This document shows positions 38,365 to 47,784 of a stretch of DNA of 64,000 nt, piece after piece (positions within the stretch are counted from its first letter, which is position 1; each line of letters opens with the position of its first letter). The translations under genes and the position numbers were made by a program. This stretch comes from Bacillus changyiensis (GTDB lineage: Bacteria; Bacillota; Bacilli; Bacillales; Bacillaceae): the NCBI RefSeq assembly GCF_027706145.1, contig NZ_JAQFWW010000005.1, positions 168,258 to 232,257 of the forward strand, read 5' to 3'. The notes below the pieces were generated by a model. It was given only the letters and a program-made list of their open reading frames with translations. It ran no database searches and was not told the DNA's origin.

Positions 38365-39138
38365 CTATCTGTTTTTCATCCATTGTGAAAGTTTTCTAAC
38401 AACCCGCCTGTTTTCTTGCGGAGGAAAGTAATGAGTGAACTGCTGAAAATACCAGGTCTCAACCAACTTGTTTCGCTCGACTAATTCATGTTCTAAATGA
38501 TTGGCATGAGTGATCGAAACATTTTCATCCTGCACGCCATGAATTAGTAAAATTGGAGTTTCAATGTTGTCGAGTTTGGCAAATGGAGTCCTTCTCTGAT
38601 ACTCTTCAGGAACTTTTTCCGGTGAGCCTCCGATCACCCGTTTCATCATCCGCCGTAAATCTTTACGTTCTCGATAAACCATGACCATATCACTCACACC
38701 TCCCCACGATACAAATGATGTCACAGCCGATTTCATTTTTATCGCTGTTAAAATCCCCATGATTCCACCACGTGAGAAACCAAAAATATGAACTCGCTGA
38801 TCTTTCACCAATCTATGCTTTTTTAATAGATGAAAAGCCGCGTATGCGTCTTCCCTGTCATCCCCCGCAAAATCTTCATTTCCTTCTCCACCTTGATTAC
38901 CTCTATAAAAGGGCGCAAGGACGACAAAACCTTGTAAAGCAAATTGAACAATCCGTCCAGGTCTGACCATCCCAATGTTCTTGATTCCACCTCGCAAATA
39001 TAAAAAACCGTCATAATGACCAGCAGCAGCCGGTTCAGCCAACAAACCTTTAACTTTTAACCCTTGTGAAAGGTATGTAACTATAAACAAGTGAACTTGT
39101 TTGCTTGGTGATGGAAATCTTCGTTTTTCGATCCACAT
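38365..39138 (-). CDS. ytmA: YtmA, alpha/beta hydrolase of the prolyl oligopeptidase type
   Basis: A 257-residue hydrolase. The nucleophile elbow is GFSRGG, the acid lies in HGVQDENV and the His in FTHYFPPQE. The lid and propeller of true prolyl oligopeptidases are absent; it is a single catalytic domain. A cytoplasmic peptidase or esterase role is possible. Divergent from ytlA. Confidence 0.87.
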   Translation of the reverse strand: MWIEKRRFPSPSKQVHLFIVTYLSQGLKVKGLLAEPAAAGHYDGFLYLRGGIKNIGMVRPGRIVQFALQGFVVLAPFYRGNQGGEGNEDFAGDDREDAYAAFHLLKKHRLVKDQRVHIFGFSRGGIMGILTAIKMKSAVTSFVSWGGVSDMVMVYRERKDLRRMMKRVIGGSPEKVPEEYQRRTPFAKLDNIETPILLIHGVQDENVSITHANHLEHELVERNKLVETWYFQQFTHYFPPQENRRVVRKLSQWMKNR

Positions 39139-39246
39139 GATTCAAACACACCTCTTTCACTCCGCAGCTATCCCTCACACCTGTTTTGTCATTAACATAA
39201 ACTATTTTATGCCGAAAGCAACCGAAATGAAAGGAGTGAGATCGGT

Positions 39247-40239
39247 TTGAAGCGTTTCTTTTTTACTATATTATCCTTCACCTTTATGCTATTTATCCTC
39301 ACTTCCTGTAGCGAACAAAAAACTGAAAAGATTCATCTTGCTGAAGTGACCCGTTCCCTTTTTTTCACTCCCTTATATGTCGCTATATCTGAAGGTTTTT
39401 TTAAAGAAGAAGGACTGGATGTTGAACTGAAAACAACTTGGGGTGGAGATAAAACAATGACAACTCTCCTATCAAACAGTACTGATATCGCGTTAATCGG
39501 TTCAGAAACATCCATTTATGTAGATGCCCAAGGGGCAAGTGATCCGGTTATCAATTTCGCCCAGCTTACGCAGACGGACGGCACATTTCTAGTGTCTAGA
39601 GAAAAAATTGACCATTTCAGCTGGAAAGCATTGCAAGGCAAAACCTTTCTCGGTCAACGTAAAGGAGGCATGCCCCAAATGGCTGGTGAGTTTGTCTTGA
39701 AAAAGCAAGGAATTGATCCACAAAAAGATATCGACTTGATTCAGTCAATTGATTTTGCAAACATTCCAAATAGTTTTGCTTCTGGAACAGGCGATTTCGT
39801 TCAGCTCTTTGAACCACAAGCTTCTATTTTTGAAAAGGAAGGAATTGGTCATATTGTTGCCTCTTTCGGTAAAGAATCAGGAAAAATTCCTTATACCACA
39901 TTTATGGCAAAAAAAAGCTATCTAGAGAAAAACACAGATAAGGTAGAAAAGTTCACCCGTGCCATTTACAAAGCACAGCGGTGGGTCTTGTCACATTCTG
40001 CAAAAGATGCTGCCACAAGTATACGACAACATTTTCAAGATACAGACCTTTCCATCATTGAATCCTCAATTAACCGGTATAAACAGCAAAAAACATTTGC
40101 GGAAAACCCGATCTTGGATGAGAAAGAATGGAAACTGCTTCAAACCATTGTAGATGAAGCCGGTGAGCTTCCGAAATACACACCTTACAAAGAAATGGTC
40201 CATTCAAAAATTGCCGAAAAGGTCACAAAAAAACACTAG
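39247..40239 (+). CDS. ytlA: ABC importer substrate-binding lipoprotein YtlA (NMT1/SsuA-like)
   Basis: A 330-residue lipoprotein: signal peptide with lipobox LTSC (Cys21), then an NMT1/THI5-like binding fold (FTPLYVAISEGFFKEEGLDV). The family binds sulfonates, nitrate or pyrimidine precursors of thiamine; the substrate here is unknown. TTG start with AAAGGAG. First gene of a three-gene operon with ytlC and ytlD. Confidence 0.88.
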   Translation: MKRFFFTILSFTFMLFILTSCSEQKTEKIHLAEVTRSLFFTPLYVAISEGFFKEEGLDVELKTTWGGDKTMTTLLSNSTDIALIGSETSIYVDAQGASDPVINFAQLTQTDGTFLVSREKIDHFSWKALQGKTFLGQRKGGMPQMAGEFVLKKQGIDPQKDIDLIQSIDFANIPNSFASGTGDFVQLFEPQASIFEKEGIGHIVASFGKESGKIPYTTFMAKKSYLEKNTDKVEKFTRAIYKAQRWVLSHSAKDAATSIRQHFQDTDLSIIESSINRYKQQKTFAENPILDEKEWKLLQTIVDEAGELPKYTPYKEMVHSKIAEKVTKKH

Positions 40240-40251
40240 GAGGTGGCCGGA

Positions 40252-41022
40252 TTGTCTTTTTTAAAAGTACAGAATATCACCCATACTTACTTTACTTTGC
40301 AAGAAAAAACAACAGCGCTCACCAATGTTCAATTCGATGTCAAAAAAGGAGAGTTTGTCTCCTTGATTGGTCCTAGCGGATGTGGAAAAACAACATTATT
40401 GTCAATTATAGCTGGCATTATTTCGCCCACAGAAGGCCATGTCCTTATTGAAAATAGCCAAAAAGATCGGCAAATTGGTTATATGCTACAACAGGATTAT
40501 TTATTTCCTTGGAAAACAATCGAGGAAAATCTTCTACTTGGTCTACGGATCACTAAACAACTCAACAACAAAACAAAACAAGCAGCTTTTGATTTATTGG
40601 CGAAGCTTGGATTACAACAAATTGAAAACAAATACCCCCATGAACTGTCCGGCGGTATGAGACAAAGAGCCGCATTAGCTCGCACACTAGCCGTTGACCC
40701 AGATATATTGCTACTTGATGAACCTTTTTCAGCTCTTGACTACCAGACAAAACTTAACCTTGAAGACTTGGTTTTTAACACATTAAATAGCTTTCAAAAA
40801 ACAGCCATCCTTGTCACTCACGATATTGAGGAAGCGATTGCGATGAGCAGTCGAATTTTCCTGTTTTCAAAACAGCCGGGAACAATCTATAAAACCTTTA
40901 TCGTTCCAAAGACATTACAATCTCTAACACCTTTTAAAGCAAGGCAACACCCCGAATTTCAGACCCTTTTTCAGAACATATGGAAGGAGCTAAATCATCT
41001 TGAACATCATCAAACAGAGTGA
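40252..41022 (+). CDS. ytlC: ABC importer ATPase YtlC
   Basis: A 256-residue ATPase of the SsuB/TauB class: Walker [10 protein letters not shown], signature LSGGMRQR, Walker [13 protein letters not shown] and switch His in VTHDIEEAI. The TTG at 40252 has AGGAGGTGG five bases upstream; an in-frame GTG at 40243 lies inside that site. It overlaps ytlD by 23 bases. Confidence 0.92.
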   Translation: MSFLKVQNITHTYFTLQEKTTALTNVQFDVKKGEFVSLIGPSGCGKTTLLSIIAGIISPTEGHVLIENSQKDRQIGYMLQQDYLFPWKTIEENLLLGLRITKQLNNKTKQAAFDLLAKLGLQQIENKYPHELSGGMRQRAALARTLAVDPDILLLDEPFSALDYQTKLNLEDLVFNTLNSFQKTAILVTHDIEEAIAMSSRIFLFSKQPGTIYKTFIVPKTLQSLTPFKARQHPEFQTLFQNIWKELNHLEHHQTE

Positions 41023-41812
41023 CTCTCATCACGAACAATTTTTAAAAAAGCATCGATATGAACAAAGACAGATTCGTTTTTATCAAATAGCCATCTTTAT
41101 TTTATTTTTCACATTATGGGAAATCGCGAGCCGACTAAATTGGATTGACCCACTCATTTTTAGTTCTCCTTCAGCTGTTTGGACGCTTTTTCTTGAAAAA
41201 ATCGGGGACGGCTCATTACTAGGGCATATCGGGGTAACAGTATTTGAAACGATTCTCGGATTTCTGATCGGAACTTTACTTGGAACATCTTTAGCCGCTT
41301 TTTTATGGTGGTTTCCAAGAATGTCCAAAGTGTTAGATCCCTATCTTGTCATTTTAAATGCGATGCCTAAAGTAGCACTTGGACCTATCCTCATCGTTGC
41401 TATTGGTCCTAGTCTCACAAGTATTATTGCCATGGGTGCTATCATTAGTGTGATTATTACCACTATCGTTATCTATACATCATTTGAAGAAATTGACGGG
41501 AACTATATCAAAGTCATGAAAACATTTGGAGCTAAAAAAAGCGAAATATTTAAAGAAGTCATTTTTCCAGCTTCAATTCCTGCCATCATTTCCACACTGA
41601 AAGTCAATGTTGGATTGAGCTGGGTTGGTGTGATTGTAGGAGAATTTTTAGTATCAGCTCAGGGGTTAGGTTATATGATCATTTACGGATTTCAAGTCTT
41701 TCAATTTACCCTTGTCATGTTAAGTCTTCTCATCATTGCTATCTTCGCGGCCATGATGTATAAGGGTATCGAATGTTTAGAAAGAAGATGGATGAAAGGA
41801 AGAATGAATTGA
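41000..41812 (+). CDS. ytlD: ABC importer permease YtlD
   Basis: A 270-residue permease with about six TM segments and the EAA-like loop ([20 protein letters not shown], then [13 protein letters not shown]). SsuC/TauC class. TTG start, AAGGAG upstream within ytlC. With YtlA and YtlC it makes a complete importer. No linked enzyme reveals the substrate. Confidence 0.92.
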   Translation: MNIIKQSDSHHEQFLKKHRYEQRQIRFYQIAIFILFFTLWEIASRLNWIDPLIFSSPSAVWTLFLEKIGDGSLLGHIGVTVFETILGFLIGTLLGTSLAAFLWWFPRMSKVLDPYLVILNAMPKVALGPILIVAIGPSLTSIIAMGAIISVIITTIVIYTSFEEIDGNYIKVMKTFGAKKSEIFKEVIFPASIPAIISTLKVNVGLSWVGVIVGEFLVSAQGLGYMIIYGFQVFQFTLVMLSLLIIAIFAAMMYKGIECLERRWMKGRMN

Positions 41813-41814
41813 TA

Positions 41815-41846
41815 AAAAAGGCTCAGGTTTAACACCGGGCCTTTCA
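41815..41846. terminator. Terminator between ytlD and ytkD
   Basis: AAAGGC(T)C(A)GG pairs with CC(G)GGCCTTT around a loop; on the minus strand it is followed by six T, serving ytkD as well. Confidence 0.7.
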
Positions 41847-42320
41847 TTCGATTAAACCATCTTGTTTAAGTTTCTCAATGGTCATTTTAAGAACTGAATC
41901 CTTCATAATAAAACTGTACTGTCTATTTTTTGCAATATCTTTAGGTAGACGCTTAAGTAAAATAGGGCCTTTCGTTTCATAATATGTGTCTTGCTCTTCA
42001 ATTTTTGCAATTTCAGCAAAATATATATTCTTTACAATTACTTTTTCTCTTCCAAGAACTTTATATTGCCCAACATATGTCAGCTTTTTAATCGAAGCCC
42101 CCGTTTCTTCTTTAACCTCCCGCGATGCCGCCTCTTCTGGGTTTTCTAAAGGCTCTACTTTACCACCTGGAAATTCATATCCTCTATCTTGATGATTTGT
42201 TAAAAGCCACTGATTTTGATATCTGCAAACCACCCATACATGTTTTGGAGTCAATGAAAAAGGATGCTTTTCAAAAGAAAGCTGAACTGTATTGCGATAG
42301 AAATCTTTAAATACATACAT
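41844..42320 (-). CDS. ytkD: 8-oxo-dGTP diphosphatase YtkD (Nudix)
   Basis: A 158-residue Nudix hydrolase. The Nudix box starts at GYEFPGGKVEP and ends with SREVKEETGA, with all catalytic residues. B. subtilis YtkD removes oxidised guanine nucleotides and also hydrolyses other NTPs. The ATG at 42320 (MYVFKDFYR) has AGAGGG upstream and gives the B. subtilis length; 12 further codons are open upstream. Confidence 0.92.
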   Translation of the reverse strand: MYVFKDFYRNTVQLSFEKHPFSLTPKHVWVVCRYQNQWLLTNHQDRGYEFPGGKVEPLENPEEAASREVKEETGASIKKLTYVGQYKVLGREKVIVKNIYFAEIAKIEEQDTYYETKGPILLKRLPKDIAKNRQYSFIMKDSVLKMTIEKLKQDGLIE

Positions 42321-42570
42321 GATAATCCCTCTTATCCGTTTCCTTTCTTCTTCCACTCATCATATCACATATCCGTTTTTTCGCTAGTGGTTTTATCTAT
42401 TTACTATAATGAATTAACTTTTATAAGAAAATTGTCGGAGGTAGTCGAAATAAATGAAACCTTAGTTCATAGAAACCCGTAATTATAGATGCAATTATAT
42501 CGTTCGATTGTTTTTTAATATTCAAGTTTTATATGATATATGATGATCGAAATGAAAAGGAGGAATCAAG

Positions 42571-43479
42571 GTGGGAATTCAATCTTCATCAAGATCTAAA
42601 AGTGGGATTCAGCTTGGCGGTAGCCATCCAAATCCCAACCAACCACAACAACATTCAAACCAAAATCAACAGCCAGCACAAAATCAGCAAATAATGAATC
42701 AAAGCCAACAAACTTGGCAGCAACCAACACAAAATCAGCAAATACCGAATCAAAGTCAACAAACTTGGCAGCAACCAACACAAAATCAGCAAATACCGAA
42801 TCAAAGTCAACAAACTTGGCAGCAACCAGCACAAAGTCAGCAAATAATGAATCAAAGTCAACAGTATGGACAGGCGATGTCACCACAAGGAAATCAGTCA
42901 TTTGCCAACAGTATCACCCTAGTCAAAGGGCAAAAATTTGATTTAACAAAAGGAAACCCTTCATTGGATCAAATTCAGATCGGGTTGGGTTGGGATCTAA
43001 GGTTTGATGGAGTAAGCTATGATTTGGATGCCGAGCTGTTTTTACTGGATCAGACTGGAAGAGTCCAATCACCACATCATTTTATTTTTTATAATAACCC
43101 GCTAAGTCCAGATGGAGCTGTCCAACATTCTGGGGACAACACTAGTGGTCAAGGAGAAGGTGATGATGAAAGCATCACTGTTCAATTAAGAAAAATTTCT
43201 CCTGATATTCAGCGAATTGCAATTACTGTCACCATCCATGATGCCAATATCAAACGCCAAAATTTCGGACAAGTTGCCAATGCCTACATAAGAGTGATGA
43301 ACCGGCAAAACAACACAGAAATTTGCAAATTTAATTTGACAGACGATTATTCATCAAGTATCTCGATTATTTTTGCTGAACTTTATCGCCACAATGGAGA
43401 ATGGAAATTTAATGCTCTCGGAGAAGGAAGTAGCCTTGATCTGAGCGGAATTTGCAATCGTTTTGGTTTATCACTTTAA
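42571..43479 (+). CDS. TerD-domain stress protein with Gln-rich repeat N-terminus
   Basis: A 302-residue protein. Residues 1-12 (GIQSSSRSKSGIQLG) are followed by a Gln/Asn/Pro-rich low-complexity tract (about residues 20-110) built of a 17-residue unit (NQSQQTWQQPTQNQQIP) repeated about four times. Residues 110-300 form a TerD domain: LTKGNPSLDQIQIGLGWD (calcium-binding Asp residues), YDLDAELFLLD and the C-terminal AELYRHNGEWKFNALGEG. TerD proteins bind calcium and are linked to general stress and tellurite or phage resistance. GTG start with AAAGGAGG. Operon with an AIM24-domain gene. The repeat tail probably drives self-association. Confidence 0.88.
   Translation: MGIQSSSRSKSGIQLGGSHPNPNQPQQHSNQNQQPAQNQQIMNQSQQTWQQPTQNQQIPNQSQQTWQQPTQNQQIPNQSQQTWQQPAQSQQIMNQSQQYGQAMSPQGNQSFANSITLVKGQKFDLTKGNPSLDQIQIGLGWDLRFDGVSYDLDAELFLLDQTGRVQSPHHFIFYNNPLSPDGAVQHSGDNTSGQGEGDDESITVQLRKISPDIQRIAITVTIHDANIKRQNFGQVANAYIRVMNRQNNTEICKFNLTDDYSSSISIIFAELYRHNGEWKFNALGEGSSLDLSGICNRFGLSL
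42668..42867 (+). repeat. 51-bp coding minisatellite in the terD-like gene
   Basis: A 51-bp unit recurs in frame from 42697, 42748, 42799 and 42850, with a partial unit before the first. It encodes the Gln-rich 17-residue repeat. Copies two and three are nearly identical at DNA level, so the number probably varies between strains. Confidence 0.92.
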
Positions 43480-43506
43480 CATTCTATATTAAGGGAGAGA
43501 TCTTCT

Positions 43507-44340
43507 TTGGGTTTTTATTTAGATACAGTACAAGAATTAACACTAAAAGCAGAAGGAAGCGGCCATTTTTTTGCTAAAAAAGGAGCAATGATTGCTGATC
43601 AAGGGCAATTTAAATATAGCAAGCGATTGCTTGGTACAAACCAAGGAAATGTTGTCAAACAGGTTTTCAACCATATAAGCCGAAAATTCACTGGCGAAAA
43701 TCTTGAAATGATGGAAGTAACCGGTCAAGGTGTTTGCTATTTAGCTGATCAAAGTGAACATGTCACAGTTATCAACTTAGAACCTAACGGTCCTTGGCAA
43801 AGTGTTTGTGTTGAAAGTGAAGATTTATTAGCGTTTACTGAGACTTGTCATTATGGGGTTACACCTGTTGGTGTCGGTGTATTATCGCAAAAAGGCTTGT
43901 TCACTTCAAAGCTTACGTATAATGGACCAGGGGCACAAGTTGCCATTAAAACAGCCGGTAATCCGTTAATACTTGAAGGTCCTTGTCGGGTGGATCCTGA
44001 TGCAATTGTCTCTTGGACAGGACCTTCACCGAAAGTAAAATTAGATGTAAACTGGAAAACGATTATTGGACAGACCTCTGGAGAATCTTATATGTTTGAA
44101 TTTAAGGAACCTGGACAAATCGTTGTTGTTCAACCGTTTGAGAGACAAGCAGGACTTAGGGTCGGACTTGATGACAATCGCTATCAAGCAGAAACGCAAA
44201 ACAGCGCTTGGCAGAATACTCGCCAAGGGATTACGAATCAGCCAACACATCAAAATCATTATCAACAACCCCATTCTCATCAAGAACAGAGTGGTGGCGG
44301 ACTGGGAGATATGGTCAACAATTTTTTAAATAGACGATAA
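43507..44340 (+). CDS. AIM24-domain protein linked to TerD
   Basis: A 277-residue protein. Residues 10-215 form an AIM24/TspB-like beta-rich domain (GHFFAKKGAMIADQGQFKYS; GVGVLSQKGLFTSKLTYNGPG). The C-terminal 55 residues are Gln/His/Asn-rich and end in a short Gly-rich amphipathic motif (GGGLGDMVNNFLNRR). TTG start with AAGGGAGAG. Twenty-seven bases after the TerD gene; the pairing of TerD with AIM24 is common and suggests a shared complex. The tail resembles the low-complexity region of its partner. Function unknown. Confidence 0.8.
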   Translation: MGFYLDTVQELTLKAEGSGHFFAKKGAMIADQGQFKYSKRLLGTNQGNVVKQVFNHISRKFTGENLEMMEVTGQGVCYLADQSEHVTVINLEPNGPWQSVCVESEDLLAFTETCHYGVTPVGVGVLSQKGLFTSKLTYNGPGAQVAIKTAGNPLILEGPCRVDPDAIVSWTGPSPKVKLDVNWKTIIGQTSGESYMFEFKEPGQIVVVQPFERQAGLRVGLDDNRYQAETQNSAWQNTRQGITNQPTHQNHYQQPHSHQEQSGGGLGDMVNNFLNRR

Positions 44341-44347
44341 TCGGTCC

Positions 44348-44437
44348 ATGAAAAAAGAAACATCTTTTATGGACTCGAGAATGTTCTTTATGATCATTTG
44401 TATGATAGGTGGTCTACTATTTCTTTTAACAAAATAA
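44348..44437 (+). CDS. Possible 29-residue membrane peptide
   Basis: ATG at 44348 opens a frame reading MKKETSFMDSR then a hydrophobic stretch ending LLFLLTK. It follows the AIM24 gene by 7 bases and precedes its terminator, so it would be in the same transcript. The ribosome binding site is poor (GATAATCGG). Could be chance. Confidence 0.3.
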   Translation: MKKETSFMDSRMFFMIICMIGGLLFLLTK

Positions 44438-44452
44438 GTTTAATTTATGGCT

Positions 44453-44497
44453 GATCAGAAAGTCAGTGAGTGTAGCTGACTTTCTGATCGCTTTTTT
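44453..44497 (+). terminator. Terminator of the terD/AIM24 operon
   Basis: A perfect 14-bp stem (GATCAGAAAGTCAG with CTGACTTTCTGATC) around a 9-nt loop, then G, C and seven T. Confidence 0.92.
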
Positions 44498-44564
44498 TGT
44501 GTCATGACACATTCCCTACTTTCATCCTTTAAAATAGACATAGTCGTCTTCCCCTGTACATGTT

Positions 44565-44888
44565 TTAATCTGCCGAATTCATTTCATGTAGCCCATTCTC
44601 ACTGATAAAGGATTTTGTTTGTCCATTTCCGAGTTGGTAAAGCATTGAATAAATGTTTTTGCGCAGTTCATCCATTTTATCATTGGAACTATCGTTATGA
44701 TACTCAACAATCGGAACATGTGCGCGGAAAAAATTAATCCAATCCTCTGAGTACAGTTGGTCAAAGTACTCTCGCAAAACAGAAATTTCTTCATCTGTTG
44801 CCGCAATTTCAAATTCCCAAGGTGATACGTTGGAATACTGTGAAATCATCCCATCTTGTACAGAAACATAATATGTCTTCTTGTTCAA
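44565..44888 (-). CDS. Conserved hypothetical protein
   Basis: A 107-residue acidic, soluble protein (YYVSVQDGMISQ; WEFEIAATDEEISVLREYFD; FFRAHVPIVEYHND). Similar proteins in Bacilli are labelled hydrolase without support, and I see no catalytic motif. The TTG at 44888 has GGGGG seven bases upstream; the ATG at 44894 sits almost on it. Monocistronic. Confidence 0.7.
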   Translation of the reverse strand: MNKKTYYVSVQDGMISQYSNVSPWEFEIAATDEEISVLREYFDQLYSEDWINFFRAHVPIVEYHNDSSNDKMDELRKNIYSMLYQLGNGQTKSFISENGLHEMNSAD

Positions 44889-44956
44889 AGCCATGCCCCC
44901 TTTTCATGTTAGTATAGCCAGTTGGAATCAAATATTACGAGTTACAAAAAATAAAT

Positions 44957-44979
44957 AAAGCCGGGTGTTCCCCGGCTTT
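44957..44979 (-). terminator. Terminator of dps
   Basis: AAAGCCGGG pairs with C(C)CGGCTTT, followed on the minus strand by ATTTATTTTTT. It is 8 bases past the dps stop. Confidence 0.85.
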
Positions 44980-44986
44980 TCTGCAA

Positions 44987-45424
44987 CTAACCTAAATATG
45001 CTTTTAACATCCAGTTATGCTTTTCGATCACTTGATGTATGGCAAGAAACATGTCGCCTGTTGTTTCATCATTTACCTCTTCGGCTAACTCAATTCCTGT
45101 TTTGAGCTCTTCAGCAACAGTAGAAAAGTCATTATAAATATTTTGCACCATCTGTTCTGCAGTTTCGCTTCCATCTGCTTCTTTAATTGTGGATACTTCA
45201 AGACATTCCTTCATCGTGGCTACTGGAGAGCCTTGCATCGCCAACAGCCGTTCAGCTAAATCATCGATATAAACAGCTGCTTCATTATAAAACTCTTCAA
45301 ATTTTTCATGTAGTGTAAAAAAATCTTTCCCCTTTACATACCAATGGTAATTATGTAGCTTCACATAAAGAACTGTCCAGTTTGCAACTTGCTTGTTTAC
45401 CGTTGTTTTTAATTTTTCAGACAT
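44987..45424 (-). CDS. dps: DNA-protecting ferritin-like protein Dps
   Basis: A 145-residue Dps. The ferroxidase signature spans [20 protein letters not shown] and [12 protein letters not shown], with the His, Asp and Glu ligands in place. It oxidises and stores iron and shields DNA under stress. AGGAGGTCG precedes the ATG. The upstream sigma-B promoter predicts general stress induction, as for B. subtilis dps. No PerR box was found by eye. Confidence 0.95.
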   Translation of the reverse strand: MSEKLKTTVNKQVANWTVLYVKLHNYHWYVKGKDFFTLHEKFEEFYNEAAVYIDDLAERLLAMQGSPVATMKECLEVSTIKEADGSETAEQMVQNIYNDFSTVAEELKTGIELAEEVNDETTGDMFLAIHQVIEKHNWMLKAYLG

Positions 45425-45456
45425 TAAGATCGACCTCCTCTTAGTTTACTATTGAT

Positions 45457-45482
45457 ATACCCATTTAGTTTGTACGGGAAAC
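45457..45482 (-). promoter_or_regulatory. Sigma-B promoter of dps
   Basis: On the minus strand GTTTCC (45477-45482) and GGGTAT (45457-45462) are separated by 14 bases, a full match to the sigma-B pattern GTTT-N12-15-GGGWAW. It lies 33 bases before the dps start. Confidence 0.88.
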
Positions 45483-45534
45483 ATCTCTTTTATGATAAGC
45501 TATAGTAAAACAACATGGAGAATGGAGGCTTTTT

Positions 45535-45684
45535 ATGATCTTTTGGATTGTTTTAGCCATATTGATTTTCGGTGCTGTTTTGATGATATCACTAGTTACA
45601 ACATCTAAAGCATACAGCTACAAACATCAAATCGATCCACTTCCTAAAAGACGTCATATGAAGAAAGAACAGTCTCATCAATGA
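45535..45684 (+). CDS. ytzI: Small membrane protein YtzI
   Basis: A 49-residue single-pass protein: hydrophobic MIFWIVLAILIFGAVLMISL, then TTSKAYSYKHQID and a basic tail. GGAGG precedes the ATG by eight bases. The resemblance and position match YtzI of B. subtilis, of unknown function. Its 3' end overlaps that of ytkA by 7 bases on the opposite strand. Confidence 0.78.
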   Translation: MIFWIVLAILIFGAVLMISLVTTSKAYSYKHQIDPLPKRRHMKKEQSHQ

Positions 45685-46124
45685 TGATGAGCTTCTTCTT
45701 TTTGATCCTCTTTTTCTGGCTTTTGATCAACTTTCCCGACTTTTATTTCAGTTACTGGCATGGTGTGCTGTTTTTTGGCTGTAACATGAACTTGAATTTT
45801 ATAAAGGCCATCCTTTGAAAAAGCCTTTTCAATACTGTAAACCCCTTTTCCTTCATGCTTTGCTTTTTGGAGCTGGCTTTCATCTTTGCTTCCCGACTTC
45901 CAACATTCAAATTCTACTTCATCTGCATCTGTCACCGGCTCGTCCCCATATAAAACAGAAGCTTTGATATGAGCCTTCTCTTTTTTCGCCACATGCTTTG
46001 GTACTTCAAGCTTTGCAGTTAGCATTTTTGGCTTTTGATCAGATGATGCCGTCTTTTCTGTTTGACCACATGCAGTCAGACTAATCATCAAAAACAATAG
46101 AACAATCCATTTTCCCCAACGCAT
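45678..46124 (-). CDS. ytkA: YtkA-like lipoprotein
   Basis: A 148-residue lipoprotein with lipobox LTAC (Cys19), then a YtkA-like immunoglobulin-type domain (about residues 30-125: KLEVPKHVAKKEKAHIKASV; FSKDGLYKIQVHVTAKKQH) and a charged tail ending in HHH. Such domains often occur with copper or cytochrome functions, but no partner lies nearby. The ATG at 46124 has AAAGGGTGAT upstream and starts the signal peptide properly; the frame is open 15 codons further. Confidence 0.85.
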   Translation of the reverse strand: MRWGKWIVLLFLMISLTACGQTEKTASSDQKPKMLTAKLEVPKHVAKKEKAHIKASVLYGDEPVTDADEVEFECWKSGSKDESQLQKAKHEGKGVYSIEKAFSKDGLYKIQVHVTAKKQHTMPVTEIKVGKVDQKPEKEDQKEEAHHH

Positions 46125-46207
46125 CCTATCACCCTTTTTCATTGATATATTACAAGTAAAGTTTAACAAAACAGCAGAGAAATGGCATTATTTTCTTTGT
46201 GAACAAA

Positions 46208-46237
46208 TAAAAAACCGACTCCTTTTATTAGAGTCGG
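46208..46237 (-). terminator. Terminator of luxS
   Basis: CCGACTC pairs with GAGTCGG around CTTTTATTA's complement, followed by TTTTTTATTT on the minus strand. Confidence 0.88.
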
Positions 46238-46251
46238 ATCGGTCTAAAGAT

Positions 46252-46725
46252 TTATCCAAATACTTTTAATAAATCTTCTTTATTTTGTGTTAGCCAAAAA
46301 CGAATCATTCGCTTTGCGCCTTCTAAGTCATGAAGTTTTGCCTGACCACATTGCTTCTCATTTGCAGCTGGAATTTCGTTCACTTCAACAGCCTCTTTAA
46401 ATGTATCTTCAAGCAAATCGACAATCTCCTCAGCTTTCGGCTCGCCACTTACGACAAGGTAATATCCTGTTTGACATCCCATTGGTGAAATATCAATAAT
46501 ATCAAAGTGATCGTATTTTTCAGCATGTGTCCGAATCGTAAAAGCGAGCAAATGCTCAAGTGTATGAATCGTATCAGGTTTCATCGCCTGTTTATTTGGC
46601 TGACAAAACCGAATATCAAACTTGTTGACAACCCCATCTGTTCCGACTTTGTGAACTCCACAATGTCTGACATAAGGTGCCTTAACAGCATGATGGTCAA
46701 GCTCAAAGCTTTCAACTGATGGCAT
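46252..46725 (-). CDS. luxS: S-ribosylhomocysteine lyase LuxS
   Basis: A 157-residue metalloenzyme that splits S-ribosylhomocysteine into homocysteine and the autoinducer-2 precursor. The metal ligands are in HTLEHLLA (two His) and the Cys in the C-terminal part ([13 protein letters not shown]); the catalytic Cys is in MGCQTGYYL. Completes the SAM recycling of the metK product. The 277-base gap upstream to ytjA contains no gene I can support. Confidence 0.97.
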   Translation of the reverse strand: MPSVESFELDHHAVKAPYVRHCGVHKVGTDGVVNKFDIRFCQPNKQAMKPDTIHTLEHLLAFTIRTHAEKYDHFDIIDISPMGCQTGYYLVVSGEPKAEEIVDLLEDTFKEAVEVNEIPAANEKQCGQAKLHDLEGAKRMIRFWLTQNKEDLLKVFG

Positions 46726-47002
46726 GTATTATCTCTCCCCTCTCATTCATCTTTTTGTATTATAGCATATAGATTTCAATGTATGATAATGGTATGAGCT
46801 GAGTTATGGACAGTTTATCACTTACTTAGAAAACTCAGTTTCAAATGAGAAACGACCTGTTTCTTCAGGAGGGTGTATATACTTATTTATTTTAAATTTA
46901 AATATTTTGTGGTATTCTTTTGCGTGTGGATTTATAGACTCTACCATATGTTCTTCTTCCTCTAATCTATCCACAATCATTTAAAAAAGGTGTTGAACAA
47001 TC

Positions 47003-47230
47003 ATGAAAACTCTGTTCCTTCTGATCATCCGAACATACCAAAAATGGATCTCGCCTATTTTGCCTCCATCTTGCCGCTTTTATCCCACCTGCTCCAATTA
47101 CGGACTTGAAGCAATCCAAAAACACGGAGCGCTTAAAGGAGGCTGGCTGACAGTTAAGCGGATACTAAAATGCCATCCATTTCATCCCGGTGGTATTGAT
47201 CCCGTACCGGAAAAAAAACATAAGCATTAA
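47003..47230 (+). CDS. ytjA: Membrane insertion efficiency factor YidD (YtjA)
   Basis: A 75-residue YidD protein: [20 protein letters not shown] with the three conserved Cys, then [20 protein letters not shown] and HPGGIDPVP. YidD helps membrane-protein insertion by YidC and sits on the inner face of the membrane. AAAAGGTG precedes the ATG. The stop overlaps the stop of ytiB on the other strand by 4 bases. Confidence 0.93.
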   Translation: MKTLFLLIIRTYQKWISPILPPSCRFYPTCSNYGLEAIQKHGALKGGWLTVKRILKCHPFHPGGIDPVPEKKHKH

Positions 47231-47784
47231 TAGCCGTTAATGACAACATCAAGTTTTCCTGTCCCTGGATCAATCACAAGTCCGTGTACGGGAACATCTT
47301 GTGGTAAAAGCGGATGGTTTTTAATGACTTGCACACTGTCTTTGACACTATCCTCTACAGAATCAAAGCTTTTCAACCACTGCTTAAAGTCAACTCCTGA
47401 ATATTCGAGAGTTTGTATTCGCTCTTTAGAAATTCCCCGTTTTACTGCTTTGTCAAGAAAACTTTCACTTTTCAGTTTGCTCATACCACAATCATGATGC
47501 CCGATCACGCATATTTCATCAGCATTCAACTCATAAACAGCAACAAGAATGCTTCTCATAATACTTCCAAAAGGATGTGAAACAAGTGCTCCTGCGCTTT
47601 TGACAATTTTCACATCACCATTTCGCATATTCATCGCATGTGGTAACAATTCAACAAGCCTTGTATCCATGCAGGAGAGGATGACCATTTTTTTATCAGG
47701 GAATTTACTTGTCTGATATTTTTTATAATCCTCACGTTCAACGAACTGCTGATTAAATTGTAAAATATTATCCAAAAGATTCAT
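47227..47784 (-). CDS. ytiB: Beta-class carbonic anhydrase-like protein YtiB
   Basis: A 185-residue beta-carbonic anhydrase. Zinc ligands are Cys in LSCMDTRL, and His and Cys in GHHDCGM; the Asp-Arg dyad of CMDTR is present. It interconverts CO2 and bicarbonate in the cytoplasm. Divergent from znuA and convergent with ytjA. Confidence 0.9.
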   Translation of the reverse strand: MNLLDNILQFNQQFVEREDYKKYQTSKFPDKKMVILSCMDTRLVELLPHAMNMRNGDVKIVKSAGALVSHPFGSIMRSILVAVYELNADEICVIGHHDCGMSKLKSESFLDKAVKRGISKERIQTLEYSGVDFKQWLKSFDSVEDSVKDSVQVIKNHPLLPQDVPVHGLVIDPGTGKLDVVINGY

